Of a stretch of 5,889 nt of DNA, positions 1 through 5,889 are shown piece after piece (the stretch's first letter is position 1; the number at the start of each line of letters is the position of its first letter). The notes under the pieces are model-generated. The model was not told the DNA's origin, ran no database searches, and saw only the letters and a program-made list of their open reading frames with translations. A program made the position numbers and the translations under genes. Origin of the DNA: Candidatus Heimdallarchaeota archaeon (GTDB lineage Archaea > Asgardarchaeota > Heimdallarchaeia > Hodarchaeales > LC-3); assembly GCA_027364495.1 (NCBI GenBank), contig DAHXPE010000120.1:1-5889 (forward strand). The letters run 5' to 3'.

Positions 1-229
1 AAATGTTAAAAATAAAAAATAATGCAATGTAAATGTATACCCAGAAAGTAACTTCACTTAGAGTATTTTGATTATTTTCTTGTAGTACATTAAATATTTG
101 TCCAAAAACATAGGGCTGCCCAAGCAATCCAAGTAAAGAAAGGATATGTAATAAATAATAAATTACTATTAAAATTTTATTATTTTCTGCATTTATCCAC
201 ATCTCCCGGAATAAATAAATAAAAGACAT
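1..229 (-). CDS. ABC exporter, N-terminal transmembrane part (partial, runs off the window)
   Basis: This is the first 76 residues of a membrane protein, read by hand on the minus strand from an ATG at 229-227; the rest lies beyond base 1. A short amphipathic start (MSFIYLFREMW) is followed by a hydrophobic segment at about residues 18-37, then GQPYVFGQIFNVLQ (37-50), a polar stretch, and a second hydrophobic segment from about 60. This order (elbow helix, TM1, a PxxxG.i.n.l-like turn, loop, TM2) is typical of the type 1 ABC exporter transmembrane domain of MsbA-like half-transporters. The ATP-binding domain would lie outside the window, so Walker motifs cannot be checked. The start is supported by AAAGG seven bases upstream. 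It follows the second carbamoyltransferase by 62 bp with no good terminator between, so it probably exports the cluster's product or protects the producer. A lipid or peptide exporter remains possible. Confidence 0.7.
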   Translation of the reverse strand, partial: MSFIYLFREMWINAENNKILIVIYYLLHILSLLGLLGQPYVFGQIFNVLQENNQNTLSEVTFWVYIYIALFFIFNI

Positions 230-236
230 GACAAAA

Positions 237-241
237 CCTTT
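237..241 (-). promoter_or_regulatory. Ribosome binding site of the ABC exporter gene
   Basis: On the minus strand the bases read AAAGG, with seven bases (TTTTGTC) before the ATG at 229-227. This is a plausible Shine-Dalgarno core at normal spacing. It supports the chosen start over the internal ATG at codon 10. The site lies in the 62-bp gap (230-291) that separates this gene from the upstream carbamoyltransferase. Confidence 0.5.
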
Positions 242-291
242 AATAAACTTTATACAAAGCAATATTGATTATATTGTTAAAAAAATATCAC

Positions 292-1950
292 CTATTTTTC
301 TACTAAAAAATCTTCAATAGCTAATACATCTATTGCAGATTTTTTAAATGCACTTATTGCATCAATTGGAGTTTCTACTATGGGATGTCCATCAATATTG
401 AAAGAAGTATTAAGAACTATTGGTATTCCAGTAATTTGTCTAAACTCATCAATAATACAATAAAAATCCTCATTAGTATTCTTTGATACAGTTTGCAACC
501 TTGCTGATCCATCAATATGGGTTATTGCTGGCAATACAGCTCTATAATCCTTCTTTACATTTGCTACAAACTGCATCCATTCTGAGTAGCAACCAAGTTC
601 AAAATACTCGTGCATATATTCTTCTAATATTGCAGGAGCAAGAGGTCTATACCATTCTCTATTTTTTATCTTAAAGTTAATATAATCCCTCATATTTGGA
701 TTTCTTGGATCAGCTAAAATACTTCTATGTCCTAGAGCTCGTGGACCAAACTCAGAACTACCGTGAAATCTAGCTACAACCTTACCATTACTAATATAAT
801 TTGCTATTTCACTTGCAATTGCCTTGACCCTTTTATAATTACAACAAGAATCATTAAGCGCATTGATAATGTTATCATGTGTATACTTATTTGATAAAAA
901 TGCACTAGGTGTAAATCTTTCTAATTTATCGTATTTTGTAGTATTTAATGAAGCTACATTAAAATATCCCCAAATTGCAGAACCTATTGATAATCCGTCA
1001 TCACCTGGATAAGGTACTATATGTATGTTTTTAAACTTTGTTTTATTTTTTATTATTCCATTTGCTACAGAATTAAGGGCAGCTCCACCAGCTATACATA
1101 AATTATCAATTTTGGTCACATTGTATAGATAATCTAATGTATGTAACAATAGTTTTTCAAACACAATTTGAGTACATTTTGCCAATGTAGCATACAAGGA
1201 AAAATTATCTTCTTTAGGATTTTTAATTTTATCTATTAACAAAAATGTTTTATCTATTAACCCATTCTTGCCATTAGTGTTTATAGTAAATTCTCCATTA
1301 TCCTTAAAGGATACAGTTTCAAGTAAGTAGTCGATAATTTTATTATCAGCTTTACCATAAGAAGACATACCCATCATTTTACCAGGACCTTGAAGCCATC
1401 CTAGACCTATAGCTTCCGAAATAACTCTGTAAAATTCTCCTATTGAATTAGTCATTACTGTTTGCAAATTACTTATAGGATTTATTCCATCCAAAGTACC
1501 ATAAATTTTTTTTATTTCCCTTATAGTTTCTCCATCAGCAAAATAAAAACTAGTTGTCTCACGTGTTTCATCTAAGGGATTATTTATATATTTTTTACTT
1601 CCTGCACCATCAGCTATTAACACAGCTGCTTGCTTAAAATTACTAGTAAAAAAAGAACTATAGGCATGTGCTAAATGATGATTAATAGCAAATTTGTTTT
1701 TGTAAAAACTAAAGTTTGAATTAACAATTTCTTCTAAATCATCGTTATATACTAAACAACAAATCTCACTTTCTAATGTTGATAAGTTTTCTAATAAATA
1801 TTTAACAGATGGTAAACAAGGATTTGGGGTATTAACCGAATATCTTATTTTAGTAATTCTTTCATCTTCTATCGCGTTTAAACGATTTCCAATAATCATA
1901 CAAGCAGAAAAGTCATGAATAGATCCACCTAAACCTAAAATTTTATCCAT
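292..1950 (-). CDS. O-carbamoyltransferase, NodU/TobZ/CmcH family (second copy)
   Basis: This 552-residue protein is full length for the family. Family members make carbamoyl-adenylate from carbamoyl phosphate and ATP in a YrdC-like domain and pass the carbamoyl group to a hydroxyl in a Kae1-like domain. The Kae1-like half shows GGSIHDFSA (8-16), EDERITK (28-34), the metal site HHLAHA (91-96), DGAGS (114-118), GPGKMMGMSSYGK (188-200), AGGAALN (287-293) and PGDDG (315-319). By comparison with TobZ, H91, H95 and D317 should hold the metal. The YrdC-like half shows EFGPRALGHRSILADP (400-415), KNREWYRPLAP (429-439) and NTSFN (514-518). The start has AGGA four bases upstream, overlapping the stop of the radical SAM gene. 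Compared with the other copy it has GPGK for EGK, RPLAP for RPFAP and DDG for DNG, so substrate or rate may differ. Cytosolic. The family is certain; the acceptor is unknown. Confidence 0.93.
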   Translation of the reverse strand: MDKILGLGGSIHDFSACMIIGNRLNAIEDERITKIRYSVNTPNPCLPSVKYLLENLSTLESEICCLVYNDDLEEIVNSNFSFYKNKFAINHHLAHAYSSFFTSNFKQAAVLIADGAGSKKYINNPLDETRETTSFYFADGETIREIKKIYGTLDGINPISNLQTVMTNSIGEFYRVISEAIGLGWLQGPGKMMGMSSYGKADNKIIDYLLETVSFKDNGEFTINTNGKNGLIDKTFLLIDKIKNPKEDNFSLYATLAKCTQIVFEKLLLHTLDYLYNVTKIDNLCIAGGAALNSVANGIIKNKTKFKNIHIVPYPGDDGLSIGSAIWGYFNVASLNTTKYDKLERFTPSAFLSNKYTHDNIINALNDSCCNYKRVKAIASEIANYISNGKVVARFHGSSEFGPRALGHRSILADPRNPNMRDYINFKIKNREWYRPLAPAILEEYMHEYFELGCYSEWMQFVANVKKDYRAVLPAITHIDGSARLQTVSKNTNEDFYCIIDEFRQITGIPIVLNTSFNIDGHPIVETPIDAISAFKKSAIDVLAIEDFLVEK

Positions 1951-1954
1951 AAAT

Positions 1955-1958
1955 TCCT
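1955..1958 (-). promoter_or_regulatory. Ribosome binding site of the second carbamoyltransferase, overlapping the radical SAM stop codon
   Basis: AGGA on the minus strand shares its first two bases with the TAG stop of the radical SAM gene (1957-1959) and lies four bases before the ATG at 1950-1948. Spacing is short but usable. Stop and start are separated by only six bases, which suggests that a terminating ribosome can restart here. Confidence 0.45.
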
Positions 1959-2790
1959 AATATCTAGTTAAAACTGGTTTGTTTTCTTTATATTTTTTCA
2001 TAGCTTTTTCCCAAGTTTTAGAATAAATAGTTTTTTCATAGTAATTACCCTTTTGAGTATCAGCAAAATTTGCTTGATGTACCTTTTCAAATTCTTCCAC
2101 TGATTCATCGGAATTAACTGGGAAATCGGTAAAACTATTAATTTTATCTAAATAATGGTTACAATATTTGCAGTAAATACTAAACATTTTTTCTAAATCA
2201 CCAAATTTTGGAAACTGCTTTAACCCTTTATCAAAACCCAAGACCCTGTCAAAGGCAGCAGCAGCACTACAAGGGTAATACCCGTGCATATCAAGAGCAA
2301 TACCACATATAGAAGGTATCCAACAACCTTTACTAAAGTCACTATTTTTATGTTCTTCTAAATCTATTGGAGCAATATTTATTGGAGCGAATTGAGGTTG
2401 AAAACTACTAGATTTGTTACTGTTTTCAATCTCCACATCACTTGGTATGTCTTTTAATTTCTTTTTTACAACATTTCCAAAACCATTTGTCACTATTTGA
2501 ATTTTTGTATCTTGAGAAAAATTATCCCTATAATCTCTTAAAAGATTTATGAAAGTAAAAATATCTTTATGTAAGGTTGGCTCTCCTCCAAGAAGCCTAA
2601 TTTTTTGCCATTTTATATTATTCGTAATAGATTCTGATATAAATTTTTTAATTTGATCAATACTCATGCTTGCATTAGAAGGGGCTTGAGATACTAATGC
2701 ATCGCAATTATTACATTTAAGGTTACACATATATGAAACAATTATCTCAATTCTATTATAACTACACCTAAAGCTTTGCCTATCGTTCAT
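1957..2790 (-). CDS. Radical SAM enzyme with a likely auxiliary iron-sulfur cluster
   Basis: This 277-residue protein carries the radical SAM signature CX3CX2C at C22, C26 and C29 (MCNLKCNNC), which binds the 4Fe-4S cluster that cleaves S-adenosylmethionine. It is followed by LLGGEPTLH (66-74), the SAM-binding GGE motif with a typical PT.h continuation, and IVTNGFG (99-105). The C-terminal half holds five more cysteines in a SPASM/twitch-like pattern: C156, C162, C174 in GYYPCSAAAA, and C207/C210 as CKYC. These could bind a second cluster. Such enzymes oxidise or epimerise sugars and aminocyclitols (BtrN, NeoN) or modify peptides. No precursor-peptide gene was seen nearby, and the neighbours are sugar-type enzymes, so a glycoside substrate is the better inference. 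The gene starts one base after the stop of the upstream carbamoyltransferase and has a good AGAGG site, so the two are surely co-transcribed. The family is secure; the reaction is not known. Confidence 0.88.
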   Translation of the reverse strand: MNDRQSFRCSYNRIEIIVSYMCNLKCNNCDALVSQAPSNASMSIDQIKKFISESITNNIKWQKIRLLGGEPTLHKDIFTFINLLRDYRDNFSQDTKIQIVTNGFGNVVKKKLKDIPSDVEIENSNKSSSFQPQFAPINIAPIDLEEHKNSDFSKGCWIPSICGIALDMHGYYPCSAAAAFDRVLGFDKGLKQFPKFGDLEKMFSIYCKYCNHYLDKINSFTDFPVNSDESVEEFEKVHQANFADTQKGNYYEKTIYSKTWEKAMKKYKENKPVLTRY

Positions 2791-2791
2791 A

Positions 2792-4507
2792 TTATACCTC
2801 TTTTTTTAAATCAGTTATTACGATGTCATTTATTATTAATACATCAATATTCTTGACACTAACAAAAAATTCTATTGCTTGTTTTGGGGTTTCGATTATA
2901 GGCATATTTACCCCATTAAATGAGGTATTTAATAATATTGGTATCCCGGATCTTTCCTGAAACTCCTTAATCAGCTGATAATATTTAGGGGTCAACTTAC
3001 TATCAACTGTTTGAATCCTAGCAGATAAGTCTTTATGTACTACACCAGGTATTTTATCTGCAAAACCTTGCTTTACTTTGGCAACCTTTAGCATATAATC
3101 ACTTTCCGTGAAATCACATTCAAAATAATTTTTTAATTCTTCTTTTAGTACAGAGGGAGCAAAAGGTCGAAAATCTTCTCTGGTTTTAATTTTACGATTA
3201 ATAAAATTTCTAATGTCCTTTCTTATTGGATTAGCTAATATACTTCTATGTCCTAAGGCTCGTGGACCAAATTCACAACCATCTTGAAACCACCCAATAA
3301 TTTTACCATCATTTAATAATTCGGCTGCAATTTTTACATATTCTTTTTCTTCAGAAAAAAGTAGCACATCTGAGTATTCTTTTAACACGCTAAATACTTC
3401 AGAATTTTTATATGATCTCCCAAAATAAGTTGATCCAGAGTGTAACAGTCTAGATTTTTTAAAATATTCAATCCACCCATAATAACAACATCCTATAGCG
3501 AGACCATTATCACCAGCTGCCGGTTGAATATATATGTTCTCAAATTCCGTATTAGATATAATTTTAGAATTAATAACTGCATTCAACGCAACTCCTCCTG
3601 CATAAGCTACATTTTTATTTGGAGCGAGTTTATATAAATTATTAAAACATCTTATTACAGCTTTCTCTAGTTGCTGTTGTGCCCAAAATGCAATTTCTGC
3701 AAAATATTGAAAATTTTCAGCAAACCCTATATATTTACCACTTTTGAATTTTGTAAACCTCCTAAGCCAATCATGCTTAAGTTCTATTTTGAGACCTTTA
3801 ATTGTAAACGCATCAAAATTATATACTCCACCTTTTCCATAAGATGATAATCCCATCGTCTTCCCCTCACAGAAACTTTTATCAAAAATATAATTACTTA
3901 TCCCGTCATAAAACTCTCCTATTGAATTGAGCATATCTTCAGGGGCAGCAGGTAATTCATCTCTATTCCATAAATAGAATTCACCAAAATCTTTCTGTAA
4001 AGTTTTTAATTTCCCATGTTTAAATTCATAATAGCTTAAAAACTCCCAATATTTTTTTTGTTCATCTATATGATATAAATTACTAAAAGGTAAATCAGGT
4101 GTAAAATCTATACAGCTATCCATACTACTTCCTTGACCATCTATAACAAGAACCGACATTTCATCAAATGGTGATGTTCCGATAGCACTATATGCATGGG
4201 CTAGATGATGGGAAATAGTAATTTTTGGTATGTCTTCAGGAATGGTACGGTTGGCTCTTTTAACAACTTCTTCAGGTTTATAATTTTGACTTTCAGTAGC
4301 TTCCTGAACTACTAAACTAATATCACGAAAACTTATATTTTCTGCATTTAAGCAATACTCTATAGTTAGATTGTCATTAAAACCATCATGCTTTTTTCTA
4401 GTAAGCCGCTCTTTTTCTATTGCAACAACAATTTTACCATCTTTCATAAGACAGCTGGACCCGTCATGTGATAATCCTGTACCAAGTATATATATAGGTT
4501 TACTCAT
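2792..4507 (-). CDS. O-carbamoyltransferase, NodU/TobZ/CmcH family (first copy)
   Basis: This 571-residue enzyme is predicted to carbamoylate a hydroxyl of a small molecule or sugar, using carbamoyl phosphate and ATP through carbamoyl-adenylate. Kae1-like motifs are GTGLSHDGSS (9-18), AIEKERLTRKKH (29-40), the metal site HHLAHA (100-105), DGQGSS (123-128), EGKTMGLSSYGKG (214-226), AGGVALN (303-309) and PAAGDNG (329-335). YrdC-like motifs are EFGPRALGHRSILANP (412-427), KTREDFRPFAP (441-451), ARIQTV (496-501) and NTSFN (527-531). H100, H104 and D333 match the TobZ metal ligands. The frame stays open to an ATG at 4540, but the ATG at 4507 is preferred: the family motif starts eight residues after it, and it forms an ATGA overlap with the glycosyltransferase stop. 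No clear Shine-Dalgarno precedes it, so translation is probably coupled. All canonical family residues are present, so it should be active. It could act on the same scaffold as the other copy, at another position. Confidence 0.94.
   Translation of the reverse strand: MSKPIYILGTGLSHDGSSCLMKDGKIVVAIEKERLTRKKHDGFNDNLTIEYCLNAENISFRDISLVVQEATESQNYKPEEVVKRANRTIPEDIPKITISHHLAHAYSAIGTSPFDEMSVLVIDGQGSSMDSCIDFTPDLPFSNLYHIDEQKKYWEFLSYYEFKHGKLKTLQKDFGEFYLWNRDELPAAPEDMLNSIGEFYDGISNYIFDKSFCEGKTMGLSSYGKGGVYNFDAFTIKGLKIELKHDWLRRFTKFKSGKYIGFAENFQYFAEIAFWAQQQLEKAVIRCFNNLYKLAPNKNVAYAGGVALNAVINSKIISNTEFENIYIQPAAGDNGLAIGCCYYGWIEYFKKSRLLHSGSTYFGRSYKNSEVFSVLKEYSDVLLFSEEKEYVKIAAELLNDGKIIGWFQDGCEFGPRALGHRSILANPIRKDIRNFINRKIKTREDFRPFAPSVLKEELKNYFECDFTESDYMLKVAKVKQGFADKIPGVVHKDLSARIQTVDSKLTPKYYQLIKEFQERSGIPILLNTSFNGVNMPIIETPKQAIEFFVSVKNIDVLIINDIVITDLKKEV
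2797..2803 (-). promoter_or_regulatory. Ribosome binding site of the radical SAM gene
   Basis: AAAGAGG on the minus strand, six bases before the ATG at 2790-2788, is the strongest Shine-Dalgarno site in the window. It lies inside the last codons of the upstream carbamoyltransferase, whose TAA stop (2794-2792) is one base from the ATG. The site fixes the radical SAM start. Confidence 0.65.
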
Positions 4508-5496
4508 ATTGATTGCACTATTTCTGAGATTCTTGTACACTCATCAAGCTTCTGTCTAAGACAAGATTCTAACTCAATTTCCCCTTCACTTTGCATACTT
4601 TTTATAAGTCTTGAATAAAACTTCTTTTTTAACATATTTATATCACTAATATCAATTTTTCCTCTTGATAGAGCTATATCTAAAGAGTGTTCAAAGGCAG
4701 CTTCATCAAATATTAACTTGGTTTGGTTAAAATTTCTATTGCCAAGATAAGCTCTTGATCTTTGCAAATTTAAGTATTTAGGAATCCTGTAACGAGTTGG
4801 TATACTTGATACAAATTTGTAATGTGTTCCTTTAGCAGATAAACGCATCCAAACATTATAATCCTCAGATGCTCTACTACTAGGAAAAGGAGATTTAAGA
4901 ATATGTGATGTTAATACAGATGTTGCTGAGGTTTTATTTAGGTAACCTGTTCTTGTTGCCATATCTATCCATACATCCTCTCCTTCAATTAAATCCCCAT
5001 TTTGGTACAATTCATAAATTTCCATTATAGATGACGGAATTTCATTAACTGTTCTTAATATATTATTCTCGTCAATTATATGAAATGGTGAATATACTAA
5101 CCCAATTTCTGAATTTTCTTTAAAAATTGCCCTAGTAACTTTAAGCCTTTCTGGATGGGATATATCATCTGAATCATTAAATAATACAAAAGGTGAATTA
5201 TTTTTTTTAGCAATTAATAAACCAAAGTTTCTTGCTATTCCTGGACCAAAATTCTCTTGTAGAAAAATTACTTTGATTTTTTCAGGAAACTCTAATACTA
5301 GCTTATTTAGGTATGATAGCACCTCAACATTACTTGAGTTATCATCAATAATACATAAGTGCCAGTTTTGATCAGTCTGAGATTTTACTCCTTCAACAGC
5401 CTCAGACAAAAAAGCTAATGCATCAGACTCTTCCTCCCTAGCAAAGTTTGGCATTATAAACAAGGCAGGCCTGTCAAAAGTATTTTCTTGTATCAT
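4504..5496 (-). CDS. Glycosyltransferase family 2 (GT-A fold)
   Basis: This 330-residue protein is predicted to move a sugar from a nucleotide-sugar donor to an acceptor. The GT-A domain fills about residues 8-245. It shows the nucleotide-binding strand ending LCIIDDNSS (47-55, with D51/D52), the loop NFGPGIARN (82-90), the metal-binding DxD-type motif FNDSDD (106-111) followed by HPERL, and SEDYNVWMRL (210-219), whose ED pair is the usual site of the catalytic base in inverting family 2 enzymes. The last ~85 residues are polar and helical-looking with no recognised domain. No signal peptide or membrane segment is evident, so it is probably cytosolic. The ATG at 5496 overlaps the stop of the broken upstream gene as ATGA. 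No strong Shine-Dalgarno is seen, so translation may be coupled, and the upstream frameshift could lower its expression. Its stop overlaps the next start in the same way. Donor and acceptor cannot be read from the sequence. Confidence 0.88.
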   Translation of the reverse strand: MIQENTFDRPALFIMPNFAREEESDALAFLSEAVEGVKSQTDQNWHLCIIDDNSSNVEVLSYLNKLVLEFPEKIKVIFLQENFGPGIARNFGLLIAKKNNSPFVLFNDSDDISHPERLKVTRAIFKENSEIGLVYSPFHIIDENNILRTVNEIPSSIMEIYELYQNGDLIEGEDVWIDMATRTGYLNKTSATSVLTSHILKSPFPSSRASEDYNVWMRLSAKGTHYKFVSSIPTRYRIPKYLNLQRSRAYLGNRNFNQTKLIFDEAAFEHSLDIALSRGKIDISDINMLKKKFYSRLIKSMQSEGEIELESCLRQKLDECTRISEIVQSI

Positions 5497-5889
5497 AATT
5501 TCTTAAGTATTTTTAAAATAGTATTACCTTTCTTTTCAAGAGATACTGTGTCAGTTTTATAACCCATATTTATACCAATGACACACTTTAACAACTGATC
5601 AGTAAATGACAATGAATCAATATCAAGAAAGAATTTTTTTCTTATAAAATTATTACTAGATTTTTTTCTATAAATATATCCAGAATTAAGTAATTCACTC
5701 CAGCAGGTTGCTGTATGCCCACGAGAAAAAGCAGAGAAACAATCTATTCCTAAATTTTTTAACTCTAGTAAAAATTTATTCGCTAAGTGTTGATTATCAA
5801 ATTTTATAAAAAGACTTCTAGCACACTCTCCTGACTGATCAGAGTATTAAGAACAGTTAATGAAATTCCGTCATCTATAATGGAAATTT
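5493..5889 (-). pseudogene. DegT/DnrJ/EryC1/StrS-like sugar aminotransferase, C-terminal part, frameshifted and partial
   Basis: The gene enters from beyond base 5889. One frame reads ISIIDDGISLTVLNTL and onward to a TAA at 5806-5804. A second frame, open from 5846 with no usable start near its beginning, runs 117 codons to a TGA at 5495-5493. Joined by one extra base near 5840-5843, they read LNTL-DQSGECARSLFIKF, then ANKFLLELKNLGID, SRGHTATCW and a final LSFTDQLLKCVIGIN. This order (a gd/ge-type strand, an ANKF helix, L..lGI, a H..W segment, a late TD.lL motif, a terminal helix) is what I recall of the C-terminal domain of PLP-dependent sugar aminotransferases. The lysine that binds PLP would lie outside the window, so it cannot be checked. 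The stop overlaps the glycosyltransferase start (ATGA), so it belongs to the operon. It could be a real pseudogene, a sequencing error or, less likely, programmed slippage. The family call is by pattern only. Confidence 0.55.

Noticed and set aside
268..273. TATAAT on the minus strand in the same gap, considered as a -10 box for the exporter.
   Set aside because: No recognisable -35 element lies 16-18 bases upstream, and this hexamer is expected by chance in DNA this AT-rich; the same hexamer also occurs at 2791-2796, where it is only spacer.
260..276. Inverted repeat CAATAT-N5-ATATTG in the gap before the exporter gene, considered as a terminator.
   Set aside because: The stem is six mostly A-T pairs and no T-run follows it in the direction of transcription; too weak for an intrinsic terminator.
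483..674. Plus-strand open frame of 63 codons.
   Set aside because: It lies wholly inside the second carbamoyltransferase on the other strand, over its conserved C-terminal half, has no recognisable protein pattern and no good ribosome binding site.
1957..2790. Peptide (RiPP) maturation role for the radical SAM enzyme.
   Set aside because: No short precursor-like gene or leader peptide was found in the window, and the neighbours are sugar-type enzymes.
292..4507. HypF-type hydrogenase maturation or Nod factor role for the carbamoyltransferases.
   Set aside because: HypF carries acylphosphatase and zinc-finger regions that are absent here, and no nodulation or hydrogenase genes are seen; the shared Kae1/YrdC-like fold alone does not support either role.
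4508..4540. An upstream ATG at 4540 that would extend the first carbamoyltransferase by 11 residues.
   Set aside because: The extension would overlap the glycosyltransferase by 37 bases and has no family similarity, whereas the ATG at 4507 makes a clean ATGA junction and puts the first motif at the usual place.
4371..4559. Plus-strand open frame of 62 codons with a hydrophobic stretch.
   Set aside because: It is antisense to the conserved N-terminus of the first carbamoyltransferase and the end of the glycosyltransferase; its hydrophobicity is a by-product of the complementary codons.
5595..5842. Perfect palindrome CTGATCAG present twice, at 5595-5602 and 5835-5842, considered as an operator or recombination site.
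   Set aside because: Both copies lie within coding sequence and partly encode Asp-Gln; two 8-bp copies without extended flanking symmetry are weak evidence. The second copy does sit at the frameshift, so it is noted here.

Overview
The window is AT-rich throughout (roughly 30% G+C by eye, not counted). Every convincing gene lies on the minus strand, so transcription runs from the high coordinates to the low ones. TGA is used as a stop and Trp is written TGG, so the standard bacterial code fits. The low G+C, tight gene packing and weak Shine-Dalgarno sites suit an AT-rich bacterium, but the sequence does not fix the taxon.

Layout in transcription order: (1) 5889-5493, the end of a gene that resembles the C-terminus of a DegT/DnrJ/EryC1/StrS sugar aminotransferase, entering from outside the window and broken by a frameshift; (2) 5496-4504, a family 2 glycosyltransferase; (3) 4507-2792, a NodU/TobZ/CmcH-type O-carbamoyltransferase; (4) 2790-1957, a radical SAM enzyme with extra C-terminal cysteines; (5) 1950-292, a second, divergent carbamoyltransferase; (6) 229-1, the N-terminus of an ABC exporter, running off the window. 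Genes 1/2 and 2/3 overlap by four bases (ATGA), 3/4 are one base apart and 4/5 six bases apart. The only real gap is 62 bp before the exporter. No terminator or convincing promoter was seen, so this looks like an interior slice of a longer operon.

Inferred joint role: an amino sugar or aminocyclitol could be built by the aminotransferase, attached by the glycosyltransferase, remodelled by the radical SAM enzyme (epimerisation or oxidation, by analogy with NeoN or BtrN), carbamoylated at one or two positions, and exported by the ABC protein. This combination recalls aminoglycoside-like or other carbamoylated glycoside metabolite clusters more than a housekeeping locus; surface polysaccharide modification is the main alternative. 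The product cannot be named from the sequence. The frameshift in the first gene raises the possibility that the pathway is decaying, unless it is a sequencing error.
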